DNA of 64,000 nt from Pseudomaricurvus sp. HS19 (lineage in GTDB: Bacteria; Pseudomonadota; Gammaproteobacteria; Pseudomonadales; Cellvibrionaceae): the NCBI RefSeq assembly GCF_009857815.1, contig NZ_WVVW01000002.1, positions 372,001 through 436,000 of the forward strand, written 5' to 3'. The notes beneath the pieces are model-generated. The model saw only the letters and a program-made list of their open reading frames with translations. It was not told the DNA's origin and ran no database searches. Position numbers and translations under genes: made by a program. Positions 29,285 through 37,515 of this stretch are shown one piece after another. Position 1 is the stretch's first letter, and each line of letters begins with the position of its first letter.

Positions 29285-30172
29285 ATGACCCGACGCCGTT
29301 ACACGCTGCCAACCTGGTCCGTACTGGCCGCGGTTCTGCTGCTGGGTATTGCAGCCGGCGCCACGGCCAACGCCGGCAGCAGCGTCGCAGCAACCCCTGC
29401 GCTGTCGCCATCCAGACACCCGTCACCAGCCTCCCCGGTCAAAATCGCCATCATCATCGATGATATCGGTTATAGCCTGCGCCGCGGTGGCGCCATGGCA
29501 CGACTGCCAGGTCCGGTTACCCTCGCCATATTGCCCCACACCCGGCGCGGCCCCCTGCTGGCAGAGCTGGGGTATCGACGCGGCAAGGAGATCATGCTGC
29601 ACGCCCCCATGAGCACACTGGCGGGCAAGGTACTGGATAAAGGCGCCCTCACCGAAGGGATGAGCCGCGAGAAATTCCAGCGCACGATAACGGATAACCT
29701 CGCCGCCATTCCCCATGTCAGCGGCATCAACAACCACATGGGCAGCCAGTTGACGCAACTGCAACAGCCCATGCAGTGGCTGATGACGGAACTGGCTGAC
29801 ACCGGGCTCTACTTTGTGGACAGTCGCACCAGTGCCGCCAGTCTCGCCCTGCAAACCGCACAGGCGATGCAGATCCGCAGTGGCAAACGTGATGTATTCC
29901 TGGATAACGAACGTGATGAAGCGGCGATTGAGACCCAGCTGGAGACCCTGATACAGGTGGCCAGGGAGCAGGGCAGCGCCATCGGTATTGGCCACCCCTA
30001 CCCGGAAACCCACGCCGTGCTCAAGCGCTACCTGCCGCGGTTACAGGCGCTCGGCGTGGAGCTGGTGCCGGTTTCGGAACTGCTGGCCGAGCAGGCATTG
30101 GCGCGCGACAGAAAGACGACTTCCACGCCATCCCGCACCGCAGCACTCAATACTCCCGCGGACACCTTATAA
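29285..30172 (+). CDS. Divergent polysaccharide deacetylase family protein (YibQ-like)
   Basis: Periplasmic protein of the NodB-related divergent deacetylase family (DUF610, E. coli YibQ). 295 residues: signal peptide or membrane anchor (WSVLAAVLLLGIAAGATANA), a Ser/Pro linker, then the domain starting KIAIIIDDIGYSLRRG. MLHAPMST, GINNHMGSQLTQ, FVDSRTSA and AIGIGHPYPETHAVL follow; the Asp and His residues in DD, NNHMGS and GHPYPE would make the metal site. Substrate is unknown. The ATG at 29285 has AAGGGAG nine bases upstream and is preferred over 29255. It follows ctpA by about 60 bp, probably in one transcript. Confidence 0.88.
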   Translation: MTRRRYTLPTWSVLAAVLLLGIAAGATANAGSSVAATPALSPSRHPSPASPVKIAIIIDDIGYSLRRGGAMARLPGPVTLAILPHTRRGPLLAELGYRRGKEIMLHAPMSTLAGKVLDKGALTEGMSREKFQRTITDNLAAIPHVSGINNHMGSQLTQLQQPMQWLMTELADTGLYFVDSRTSAASLALQTAQAMQIRSGKRDVFLDNERDEAAIETQLETLIQVAREQGSAIGIGHPYPETHAVLKRYLPRLQALGVELVPVSELLAEQALARDRKTTSTPSRTAALNTPADTL

Positions 30173-30367
30173 GCAGAACGATTTTTGCCGCCAATTTTGC
30201 ACCCATTGGGACTATTTTGTGACGCAGTTCCGATTTTGGGAGCGCCGGCTGGCACACACTAAAGCATTGAAAGGTCTGCCCCACCGATACAGGGCAGCCA
30301 GCCGGCTGACGAATGAGATGAATGAACATTCCGGCGACAGCCAATCCATATCATGAGGATGCAGAAC

Positions 30368-30589
30368 ATGATCAGCATACGCCAGGGTGAACAGGGCCAA
30401 CCCCCGCACAGATCCGAACGCTTTTTCAAGAAAGAGACCTACTGGTATTACACCACCCGCGAAGGGGTAGAGATCGGTCCCTATGACAACCGCTCCATGG
30501 CGGAAGAGGGATGCGCGCTTTTCGTGGATTACATCCGCAACAGTGACCCTTCTTTTGCCGTCACCCTGCAACAATACCGCAGCCATTGA
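30368..30589 (+). CDS. Small DUF6316-like protein
   Basis: 73-residue soluble protein of unknown function. The core FFKKETYWYYTTREGVEIGP followed by YDNRSMAEEGCALFVDYI resembles the short DUF6316-type proteins of Pseudomonas and relatives, which have an aromatic-rich beta segment and a C-terminal helix. I recall this family from memory only. I start at ATG 30368, with GAGG about nine bases before; ATGs at 30353 and 30359 are alternatives. It stands alone between the yibQ-like gene and convergent hisF. Confidence 0.62.
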   Translation: MISIRQGEQGQPPHRSERFFKKETYWYYTTREGVEIGPYDNRSMAEEGCALFVDYIRNSDPSFAVTLQQYRSH

Positions 30590-30596
30590 CCGACAC

Positions 30597-30621
30597 GGGT
30601 TACTGCCCCCGGCAGTAACCC
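30597..30621. terminator. Hairpin between convergent DUF6316-like gene and hisF
   Basis: Perfect 11-bp stem GGGTTACTGCC / GGCAGTAACCC with a CCC loop. No T-run on either side, so termination is not certain. Confidence 0.5.
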
Positions 30622-30691
30622 CCTGGCAACACCCCCTCCGGGCAACCGCGTTACGCCAAACCCCGATCCACCCAGGTTGCTCAGGCCTGGG

Positions 30692-31465
30692 TCAGAGACG
30701 CACCTCTACGCCCTGCTCACGCATAAACGCCTTGGCCTGGGGCACCGAATACTCGCCAAAATGGAAGATGCTGGCCGCCAGCACCGCGTCGGCACGCCCC
30801 TCCCGGATGCCGTCCACCAGGTGCTGCAGTTTGCCCACACCACCTGACGCGATCACCGGTACCGGTACCGCATCGGAGATGGCTCGGGTCACACCGAGAT
30901 CAAAACCGTTCTTGGTGCCATCCCGGTCCATGCTGGTAAGCAGGATCTCACCGGCGCCGTACTCCGCCATTTTTACCGCCCAGGCCACCGCATCAATGCC
31001 TGTAGGCTGGCGGCCACCATGGGTGAAGATCTCCCAACGGTCCGCCTCACCCGGACTGTTGACCCGCTTGGCATCAATCGCCACCACGATGCACTGGGCA
31101 CCGAAGCGTTCGGAGGCCTCACGCACAAAATCGGGGTTTTTCACCGCCGCCGAATTGATACTGACCTTGTCAGCACCGGCGTTCAGCATGGTGCGAATAT
31201 CGTCGATGGTACGGATACCACCGCCGACGGTAAGGGGAATAAACACTTCCGCCGCAATCTGCTCCACCGTGTGCACGGTGGTGTCACGACCCTCGTGGGT
31301 GGCAGTGATGTCGAGAAAGGTAATCTCGTCAGCACCCTGCTCGTTGTAACGCTTGGCGATTTCCACCGGATCACCGGCGTCGCGAATGCCGACGAAATTG
31401 ACCCCTTTCACTACCCGGCCGTTGTCCACATCGAGACAGGGAATGATTCGTTTTGCCAGCGCCAT
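30692..31465 (-). CDS. hisF: Imidazole glycerol phosphate synthase, cyclase subunit
   Basis: With HisH converts PRFAR plus ammonia to imidazole glycerol phosphate and AICAR. 257-residue TIM barrel: [20 protein letters not shown] at the start with catalytic Asp, [12 protein letters not shown], the phosphate sites TVGGGIR and [10 protein letters not shown], and the second catalytic Asp in [12 protein letters not shown]. Start ATG 31465 gives the standard [12 protein letters not shown]. In related genomes hisA lies directly upstream; here the upstream neighbour is a divergent PilZ gene. hisH lies beyond it on the same strand as hisF, so hisF needs its own promoter in 31466-31670. Confidence 0.97.
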   Translation of the reverse strand: MALAKRIIPCLDVDNGRVVKGVNFVGIRDAGDPVEIAKRYNEQGADEITFLDITATHEGRDTTVHTVEQIAAEVFIPLTVGGGIRTIDDIRTMLNAGADKVSINSAAVKNPDFVREASERFGAQCIVVAIDAKRVNSPGEADRWEIFTHGGRQPTGIDAVAWAVKMAEYGAGEILLTSMDRDGTKNGFDLGVTRAISDAVPVPVIASGGVGKLQHLVDGIREGRADAVLAASIFHFGEYSVPQAKAFMREQGVEVRL

Positions 31466-31670
31466 GAGCGGTTGCCTCATTGAGTACATACAGAGAGGCG
31501 CGATTGTACCTCAAAAGTGGCTATACCACAGAGCCGGGACTTGTGAACAATGGCGGTCACAAAGGATGGCAGTGACACGGCTATCATCATACACTTGGTG
31601 ACTGCCGGCGCTATGCGGCTGCCTGAGACCAACAGGCCCCACTTCAACTCACGGATCCGAACGAAAGACC

Positions 31671-32075
31671 ATGGCCAGCAGAGTGGAACAGTATTCCGAC
31701 TCCGAACGACGCAGACACCCCCGCTATCGCACCAGTTTCCGGGCGCAGATCACCACGGACGCCGGTACCGCCGACGGCACCGTCACCAGCCTGTCACTGT
31801 CGGGACTGCAACTGCACTGCGGCCGCCAGGTGGCCGAGGAGGTACTGCCCAATGTACAGCGCGCCGCCCTCAGCTCCCCCATCAGCGTTGAAGTCAGTTT
31901 CGAAGTGCCCACATCCAGCAGCAGCCGTGAAGCCATCAAGGTTCAGTGCCGGATCATCAATGCGCGCCGGGAATCCAGGGACAAGTTCTGGCTGGGGGGA
32001 GAGTTTGTGGTCTTCAACCAGAACGGCGAAGACCGCCTGCAGGACTACCTGCGCAACTTCGGCCAGCGGCTCTGA
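31671..32075 (+). CDS. PilZ domain protein
   Basis: 134-residue single-domain protein of the c-di-GMP-binding PilZ family. The first motif is intact: RRHPR (Arg14 and Arg18, RxxxR) in SERRRHPRYRTSF. The second motif, normally (D/N)xSxxG, reads Ser40-Leu-Ser42-Leu-Ser-Gly45, so the Asp/Asn that contacts the guanine is replaced by Ser. c-di-GMP affinity may be reduced. The C-terminal part FWLGGEFVVFNQNGEDRLQD is usual for PilZ proteins. It is encoded alone on the plus strand between hisH and hisF, where hisA would be expected. Confidence 0.85.
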   Translation: MASRVEQYSDSERRRHPRYRTSFRAQITTDAGTADGTVTSLSLSGLQLHCGRQVAEEVLPNVQRAALSSPISVEVSFEVPTSSSSREAIKVQCRIINARRESRDKFWLGGEFVVFNQNGEDRLQDYLRNFGQRL

Positions 32076-32102
32076 GACCAGCCGGCCCGGTTAGGTCACC
32101 GC

Positions 32103-32753
32103 TCAGCAGCGACCATCCCAATTGACGAAATTCTGCAGCAGCTGCAGACCCGCGGTGTGGCTTTTCTCCGGGTGGAACTGCACGGCGAAGACATTGCCAC
32201 GGCTCAGCGCCACATCAAAATCCAGCCCGTAGTGGCAGTTACCCACCACCTCATCGCGATTGTCAGCGGCGATGTAATAGCTGTGCACAAAGTAGAAACG
32301 ACTGTCGTCGGCAATGTTGTGCCACAGCGGGTGAGTCGCCGTCTGACGCACCTGGTTCCAGCCCATGTGCGGCACCTTCAGGTGCTCGCCGTCTTCGTAG
32401 AGTGAATTACCGAAGAAACGCACCTGCCCCCGGAACTGCCCCAGACAGGGCACGCCACCGTTCTCTTCACTGCTCTCCATCAACGCCTGCATGCCGACGC
32501 AGATACCCAGCAACGGCTTGCCGCTGGCAATCAGCTCCGGCACCAGGGCGTCGAAGTTGAGGCGGCGGATCTCCGCCATGCAGTCACGAATGGCACCCAC
32601 ACCGGGGAAAATCACCCGATCGGCACTGGCAATGGTGGCCGGATCGGAAGTCACCAGCACCTCGGCGGCAGGCGCCACATGCTCCAGGGCGCTGGCTACC
32701 GAGTGGAGATTACCCATACCGTAATCAATAACAGCGATGCGATTGCTGGACAT
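32103..32753 (-). CDS. hisH: Imidazole glycerol phosphate synthase, glutaminase subunit
   Basis: Class I glutamine amidotransferase that supplies ammonia to HisF. 216 residues: N-terminal [20 protein letters not shown], the oxyanion strand VIFPGVGA, nucleophile Cys in GICVGMQ, and the catalytic His-Glu in VQFHPEKS. Start [12 protein letters not shown] at 32753. Downstream on the same strand is hisF, but a PilZ gene on the opposite strand lies between. Upstream is hisB at 91 bp. Confidence 0.97.
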   Translation of the reverse strand: MSSNRIAVIDYGMGNLHSVASALEHVAPAAEVLVTSDPATIASADRVIFPGVGAIRDCMAEIRRLNFDALVPELIASGKPLLGICVGMQALMESSEENGGVPCLGQFRGQVRFFGNSLYEDGEHLKVPHMGWNQVRQTATHPLWHNIADDSRFYFVHSYYIAADNRDEVVGNCHYGLDFDVALSRGNVFAVQFHPEKSHTAGLQLLQNFVNWDGRC

Positions 32754-32844
32754 AAACTATCTGCTCAGGGCGGGCGGCACAGCGTTCTGTGCGCCCGAAA
32801 TCGTGGAAGGGTGCGTCCGGGACAGCCTTGCGTTCAGCCCCGGA

Positions 32845-33438
32845 TCAAAGTGTGCCTTTGGTGGAGGGCATCATGCCTTCCATACGGGGATCCAGTTCCA
32901 GTGCCATGCGCAGCGCACGACCAAAGGCCTTGAACACGGTTTCAATCTGGTGGTGGGCGTTGTGGCCACGCAGGTTGTCGATGTGCAGGGTGACCTGGGC
33001 GTGGTTGACGAAGCCCTGGAAAAACTCCCAGAACAGCTCGGTATCAAAGGCGCCCACCCGCTTCTGGGTAAAGGGCACTTCCATAATCAGCTCCGGGCGA
33101 CCGGAAAAATCGATCACCACCCGCGACAGGGCCTCGTCCAGCGGCACATAGGCGTGGCCATAGCGACGAATCCCCTTCTTGTTTCCCAAGGCCTGGGCCA
33201 CGGCCTGCCCCAGGGTAATACCAATATCTTCCACGGTGTGGTGGTCGTCAATATGGGTATCGCCGTTACAGGTAATGTCCAGGTCAATCAGCCCGTGGCG
33301 GGCGATCTGGTCCATCATATGCTCCAGAAAAGGCACCCCGGTATTGAACACACCCTTGCCGGTGCCATCCAGGTTGAGGCTGACACTGATCTGGGTTTCC
33401 AGGGTATCCCGGCTGACGCTAGCGGTACGTTCCGCCAT
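32845..33438 (-). CDS. hisB: Imidazoleglycerol-phosphate dehydratase
   Basis: Mn-dependent dehydration of IGP to imidazole acetol phosphate. The 197-residue monofunctional form has no N-terminal histidinol-phosphatase domain. The two metal-binding His clusters are clear: [13 protein letters not shown] with [16 protein letters not shown], and later [23 protein letters not shown] 33438 ([12 protein letters not shown]) follows a good AGGAG on the minus strand; the open frame to 33516 is not coding. First gene of a hisB-hisH pair. Confidence 0.97.
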   Translation of the reverse strand: MAERTASVSRDTLETQISVSLNLDGTGKGVFNTGVPFLEHMMDQIARHGLIDLDITCNGDTHIDDHHTVEDIGITLGQAVAQALGNKKGIRRYGHAYVPLDEALSRVVIDFSGRPELIMEVPFTQKRVGAFDTELFWEFFQGFVNHAQVTLHIDNLRGHNAHHQIETVFKAFGRALRMALELDPRMEGMMPSTKGTL

Positions 33439-33557
33439 AGTAATCTCCTGCGAGCCACCTGCTGTGGCAGGTGAACTGGGTTTACGGCTCAGAAACGGCG
33501 GATTATACCCTGCCACTGCCCGGATGGCATCTCGGGGTTGTGGCCGCCAGCCAGTAA

Positions 33558-33574
33558 ATGCAACAATATAACAT
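33558..33574 (+). promoter_or_regulatory. Candidate Zur operator
   Basis: ATGCAACAATATAACAT. It matches the gammaproteobacterial Zur palindrome ATGTTATAATATAACAT at 14 of 17 positions, with the right half perfect. It lies 32 bp before the start of the zinc-chaperone-like gene and covers the first ATG of that frame. Placement before a zinc receptor unit supports repression by Zur under zinc-replete conditions. Confidence 0.7.
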
Positions 33575-33605
33575 CTTTAAACCAGAGCTACCGGTTGCCG
33601 CCCCC

Positions 33606-33896
33606 ATGTCCGCCTTTCGCCACAGTCACCGCCTCCGCCACAGCCTCGCGCTGCTGGCGCTGTTGCTGGTGCTGGGGCAGATGTCGATGGAGGTGCACTG
33701 GCACCTGCACGATGACGCCAAAGCGGACTGCAGCGTCTGCGTGCTCAGCCACGGCAACAGCCACGCCCACACTACACCCCTGCTGCTCCTGCCCCAGCCC
33801 CTGCCACACCAGTGGCTGGTGGTTGAACTGCCGGCAGAGGTCATACTCCAGCCCCGCACCAGCGTTCGCAGCCGCGCCCCGCCAGCCTACTCCTGA
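33606..33896 (+). CDS. Small periplasmic zinc-chaperone-like protein
   Basis: 96 residues with an N-terminal hydrophobic helix (LALLALLLVLGQMSM) that may be a signal peptide, then a metal-ligand cluster: HWHLHDDAKADCSVCVLSHG and NSHAH, giving five His and a CxxC pair within about 30 residues. Proteins of this kind are often annotated as zinc-uptake chaperones and encoded before ZnuD-like receptors. The first ATG of the frame (33558) lies inside the Zur operator, so I use 33606. The receptor gene follows 86 bp later on the same strand. Function by context only. Confidence 0.65.
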   Translation: MSAFRHSHRLRHSLALLALLLVLGQMSMEVHWHLHDDAKADCSVCVLSHGNSHAHTTPLLLLPQPLPHQWLVVELPAEVILQPRTSVRSRAPPAYS

Positions 33897-33982
33897 AGCC
33901 GACCCAATCACCGGCCCCCTGCCTGCCCCTGCTGCAGCCAGGGCACCGGATCGTTTACGATTTGCTACAGGAATGATTACGC

Positions 33983-36016
33983 ATGTTGCGTTTAACCCCT
34001 CTGGCCGCCGCCCTCTGTCTGGGCAGCGGTCTCTCTGTTGCCGCCAGCGACAGCCATAACCCCGGACATAAACTGGAAGAGGTGATTGTCAGCGCCTCCC
34101 CCATCCACGGAAGCCACAGCGATAATGCCCGCCCCATTGCCGTGCTCAGCGGCGATGAGCTGCGCAACCAGGCCAGCGCCACTCTGGCCGACACCCTGCA
34201 GGGCCAGACCGGCGTCAGCAACGCCTCCTTTGGCCCCGGTGTCGGCAACCCGGTGATCCGCGGCCAGAGCGGCAATCGCGTCAAACTGATGCAGGACAAC
34301 CTCGATACCCTCGACGCCTCCGGCACCAGTGCCGACCACGCCAATACCACCGAACCCCTGCTGGCCGACCAGATCGAAATACTGCGCGGCCCGGCCACCC
34401 TGCGCTTTGGCAGTGGCGCCATCGGCGGGGTGGTCAATGTCATCGACAACCGTATCCCCCAGCAGGCGCAGACCTTCAGCGGTGCGGTGGAGAGCCGTTA
34501 CAGCAGCCACAACGACGGCACCGCCAGTGTGTTACGTCTTGATGGCGGCGGCGATGTCGGCGGCCAGACCCTGGCCTGGCATGCGGATGGCCTGCTGCGC
34601 GACAGCAACAACAGCGAGATCCCCGGCTACGCCAACCCCCACGATAAGGAACACAGCAGCTACGGTGTGCTGGAGAACAGCAACAGCGAAGCCAGTGCCT
34701 ATACCCTTGGCGGCAGCTGGGTGGGTGAGCGCGGCTTTATCGGCCTGGCCGTCAACCGCCTCGACAACGACTACGGTATTCCCGCCGGCGCTCACGAACA
34801 CCACGATCCCAACGCCGTCATGCCAGTGGATGATCACGAGGATCCTGTACGCATCGTGGTTGACCAGACCCGCTACGACCTCAAGGGTGAGTACGCCACC
34901 CCGGACCGGTTACTGAACCTCTGGCGCCTGCGCGTGGGACACAACCGCTATGAGCACCGCGAGATGGAGGGCGCCGAAGTCGGCACCCTGTTCAGTAACG
35001 ATGCCTGGGAGGGCCGCCTCGAAGCCCTGCACGGCAGCGAAGAGCAGTGGCAGGGCGCCATTGGCCTGCAATTCAATGAGCGCGAGTACGGAGCCCGGGG
35101 CGAGGAAGCCTTTATCCCTGGCAACAGTCGCATCCGCTCCCAGGGGCTGTTCTGGATCGGCGAGCGCCACTGGCAACACCAGTGGATTGAACTGGGTGTG
35201 CGTCACGAGCAGCAGAGCATCGACCCGGATGACCAGCGCGCGGAGCACCACAGTGCCAACAGCCTGTCCGGTGGCTACCACTTCAGTCTCAGCGACGTAC
35301 ACAACTTCAGCCTGCAGTTGAGCCGCGCCCAGCGGGCACCCGGACTGGAGGAGCTGTTTGCCGATGGCGCCCATGTCGCCTCCCAGACCTACGACCTGGG
35401 CAACCGCCAGCTGCAGGTGGAGACCAGCCACAATATCGATGCCGGTTATGAGTGGCAGCCGATTGATACCAGCCTGCTGCAGCACATCAAGCTCAACCTG
35501 TTCTACAACCGCATCAACGACTTTATCTACCAGGCCAACACCGGCGTCACCGATATTGACAGCGACTTCACCATCTATGAGTACCGGCAGGAGGATGCCC
35601 ACTTCCGCGGACTGGAAACCGAAGCCTTGCTGCAACTTAGCGACCGCTGGCAGCTGCGACTGTTTGGCGACGCCGTGCGCGCCAGACTGCAGGACGGTGG
35701 TGATGTACCACGGCTGCCGCCCTATCGCGTCGGCGCGCAACTGCGCTTTGAGACCGCGCTGTTCTTTGGCGACCTGCAATTTATTCACGCCGACGACCAG
35801 GATCACCCCGGCGTCGACGAGGAAGCCACCGACGGTTACCAGCGACTGGACGCCAGCCTCAACTGGCCTCTGCCTCTGGGCGGTCAGGAAGCACTGCTGT
35901 TTGTTCGTGGCAGCAACCTGCTGGATGAGGATATTCGTCACTCCACCTCACAGCTGCGGGAAGTGGCACCGGAGCCAGGCCGCAGCTTCACCGCTGGCGT
36001 TCGCGTCAGCTTTTAA
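33983..36016 (+). CDS. znuD: TonB-dependent outer-membrane receptor, ZnuD-like (zinc uptake)
   Basis: 677-residue beta-barrel with plug. Signal peptide LRLTPLAAALCLGSGLSVAA; TonB-box region LEEVIVSASP; plug motifs QIEILRGPATLRFGSGAIGG and VVNVIDNRIP; barrel ending in GRSFTAGVRVSF with terminal Phe. The extracellular loop near residues 271-285 is His/Asp-rich (HEHHDPNAVMPVDDHEDP), as in Neisseria ZnuD, where it binds zinc. The ending RGSNLLDEDIRHSTSQLREV is typical of this group. Together with the operator and the metal-rich partner it forms a zinc-acquisition unit. Copper or other metals cannot be excluded from sequence alone. Confidence 0.85.
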   Translation: MLRLTPLAAALCLGSGLSVAASDSHNPGHKLEEVIVSASPIHGSHSDNARPIAVLSGDELRNQASATLADTLQGQTGVSNASFGPGVGNPVIRGQSGNRVKLMQDNLDTLDASGTSADHANTTEPLLADQIEILRGPATLRFGSGAIGGVVNVIDNRIPQQAQTFSGAVESRYSSHNDGTASVLRLDGGGDVGGQTLAWHADGLLRDSNNSEIPGYANPHDKEHSSYGVLENSNSEASAYTLGGSWVGERGFIGLAVNRLDNDYGIPAGAHEHHDPNAVMPVDDHEDPVRIVVDQTRYDLKGEYATPDRLLNLWRLRVGHNRYEHREMEGAEVGTLFSNDAWEGRLEALHGSEEQWQGAIGLQFNEREYGARGEEAFIPGNSRIRSQGLFWIGERHWQHQWIELGVRHEQQSIDPDDQRAEHHSANSLSGGYHFSLSDVHNFSLQLSRAQRAPGLEELFADGAHVASQTYDLGNRQLQVETSHNIDAGYEWQPIDTSLLQHIKLNLFYNRINDFIYQANTGVTDIDSDFTIYEYRQEDAHFRGLETEALLQLSDRWQLRLFGDAVRARLQDGGDVPRLPPYRVGAQLRFETALFFGDLQFIHADDQDHPGVDEEATDGYQRLDASLNWPLPLGGQEALLFVRGSNLLDEDIRHSTSQLREVAPEPGRSFTAGVRVSF

Positions 36017-36031
36017 GTCAACACCAGCTCA

Positions 36032-36062
36032 CATAAATCCGGCCTTCAGCGCCGGATTTATG
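36032..36062 (+). terminator. Terminator after the zinc receptor gene
   Basis: Perfect 12-bp stem CATAAATCCGGC / GCCGGATTTATG with a seven-base loop, 15 bp after the receptor stop. The T content is within the 3' arm, so strength is moderate. Confidence 0.6.
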
Positions 36063-36077
36063 CTGCCGCTGTTTTGC

Positions 36078-36118
36078 TTGATGCATGTCAAAAAACTTTC
36101 CCTGTCCTGCGCTATTCT
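36078..36118 (+). promoter_or_regulatory. Candidate FNR/Anr-dependent class II promoter
   Basis: TTGATGCATGTCAA at 36078-36091 matches the FNR/Anr palindrome TTGATnnnnATCAA at nine of ten defined positions. A -10-like TATTCT lies at 36113-36118. A start point near 36125-36126 would place the box centre at about -41.5, the class II activator position. The only downstream gene is the 42-residue membrane protein at 36157. Confidence 0.65.
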
Positions 36119-36156
36119 GTACCCATGAACTACAGCGTTACGCGGAGGGCGATAAC

Positions 36157-36285
36157 ATGCACGATGCAGTACTGGTTGGAACCTTGGGCATGGGCTTGAG
36201 CATGGGAGCGATTGTGGTAGCAGGTGTCCTTGGCGGACTGCTCTGCTTCTGGCTTGATCGCAAGATTGACCACGGTCATCACTAA
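36157..36285 (+). CDS. Small single-helix membrane protein, possibly oxygen-regulated
   Basis: 42 residues: MHDAVLVGTLGMGLSMGAIV and then a Gly-rich hydrophobic helix continuing VAGVLGGLLCFWLDRKIDHG to a His-rich end (HGHH). The ATG at 36157 has GGAGGG eight bases upstream, a strong ribosome-binding site, and the gene is bracketed by a promoter and a strong terminator, so it is very likely real. I do not recognise the family. The frame is open upstream to 36085, but that lies over the promoter. The FNR-type box suggests expression at low oxygen; a small subunit or assembly factor of a respiratory complex is one possibility. Confidence 0.72.
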   Translation: MHDAVLVGTLGMGLSMGAIVVAGVLGGLLCFWLDRKIDHGHH

Positions 36286-36372
36286 ACACGTAAAACGTTC
36301 ACACAGTTTTTCCGTACATCTGTTCCATACATCTGAAAGTTGCGTTCAGATAGACTTATGGCTATCACTCTC

Positions 36373-36398
36373 GCCGCTCTTTTGAGCGGCTTTTTTTT
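36373..36398 (+). terminator. Rho-independent terminator
   Basis: Stem GCCGCTC / GAGCGGC around TTTT, followed by eight T. It ends the transcript of the 42-residue protein, just before the stop of the convergent dehydrogenase gene. Confidence 0.92.
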
Positions 36399-36413
36399 GC
36401 CCGCACTTTCCTG

Positions 36414-37478
36414 TCAGGCGGCGCAATAAATAATTCTGGGCTGCAGCAATCGCTGCAGTGCCACCTCATCGGCAACCAGGTTGGTGGCCATACCCCGCTC
36501 AGCTGCCGCGCGGAATATCTGCAACAAGGTCTGCGGTATCACCTGCTCCATGTGCCGGCGCGCCACTTCCGGGGGTTGTAACTGGCGCTGGTACCAGACG
36601 TCGATAATGCCACCGGAGTTGATGACATAATCCGGGGCATAGAGAATATTGTATTGCAATAACTGTACGCCAACAGCATCGCTCTCCAATTGATTGTTAG
36701 CCGACCCGGCGATGATGGTGGCACGCAAAGCCGGCACCGTCCGGGCGTTGAGTATGGCCCCCATGGCGCAGGGCGACAGCACCTCCACCGGCTGCAACAG
36801 AATCTCTTCCGGGCTAACTGCAGTGGCGTTAAACTCCCTGACCGCCTGCTGCACCCGACTGCTTACGGGATCCGCCACCACCAGACTGGCGCCGGCCTTG
36901 TACAGGTACGCCGCCAACCGATAGCCCACATTGCCAAGCCCCTGCACGGCGACACGCACCCCGTTCAGGTCATCGCTCTGATAACGAAATTGCAACGCCG
37001 TTTTGATGGCCATAAATACACCGTAAGCCGTGGCCGGTGATGGATCGCCGCAACTGCCAGCCACCGCTGAAAAGCCCGCCACCCAGGGTGTCTCCTCCGC
37101 CATCAAGCGAATATCCTCCTCATTGATCCCGGAATCCTCGGCACCGATATAAATACCGCCCAACGAGTCGATACAGCGCCCCATCTGCCGCAACAGAGCC
37201 GGGGTTTTATCCCGCAGCGGATCGCCGATGATCACTGACTTGCCACCACCCAGCGGCAATCCCGCAACCGCCGACTTGAATGTCATGCCACGGGAGAGCC
37301 GCAACACATCCACCAGCGCCTCATCACTGCTGCGATAGGGATACATCCGGCAACCGCCCATGGCCGCACCCAGCACCGTGTTGTGCACGGCGATGATTGC
37401 ACGCAATCCACTCTCCCTGTGACTGAAAAACACGACCCGCTCATGCTGGTCGAAAGCGACATGTTCATACAGGCCCAT
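36414..37478 (-). CDS. Leucine-type (Glu/Leu/Phe/Val) dehydrogenase
   Basis: NAD-dependent oxidative deamination of a branched-chain or aromatic amino acid. 354 residues: N-terminal dehydrogenase domain with GCRMYPY and the catalytic Lys region PLGGGKSVIIGDP, the second acid site GAEDSGINEEDI, and a Rossmann domain (VAVQGLGNVGYRLAAYLYKA). APDYVINSGGIIDVWYQRQ follows. Length and motifs fit leucine dehydrogenase more than hexameric Glu dehydrogenase. ATG at 37478 has AGGAG seven bases before. It lies 37 bp after the ferredoxin-oxidoreductase gene and is likely cotranscribed: deamination followed by oxidative decarboxylation of the 2-keto acid. Confidence 0.9.
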   Translation of the reverse strand: MGLYEHVAFDQHERVVFFSHRESGLRAIIAVHNTVLGAAMGGCRMYPYRSSDEALVDVLRLSRGMTFKSAVAGLPLGGGKSVIIGDPLRDKTPALLRQMGRCIDSLGGIYIGAEDSGINEEDIRLMAEETPWVAGFSAVAGSCGDPSPATAYGVFMAIKTALQFRYQSDDLNGVRVAVQGLGNVGYRLAAYLYKAGASLVVADPVSSRVQQAVREFNATAVSPEEILLQPVEVLSPCAMGAILNARTVPALRATIIAGSANNQLESDAVGVQLLQYNILYAPDYVINSGGIIDVWYQRQLQPPEVARRHMEQVIPQTLLQIFRAAAERGMATNLVADEVALQRLLQPRIIYCAA

Positions 37479-37515
37479 ACCCACTCCTTACATTTACTGT
37501 TTACAGGGACACTCC

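Noticed and set aside
30250-30267. TGGCAC followed by GC as a sigma54 promoter before the DUF6316-like gene
   Set aside because: The -12 element is AAGC rather than TTGC and spacing is off by one; over 100 bp from the gene.
33558-33605. ATG at 33558 as start of the zinc-chaperone-like protein
   Set aside because: It lies inside the Zur operator and has no ribosome-binding site; ATG 33606 precedes the hydrophobic signal.
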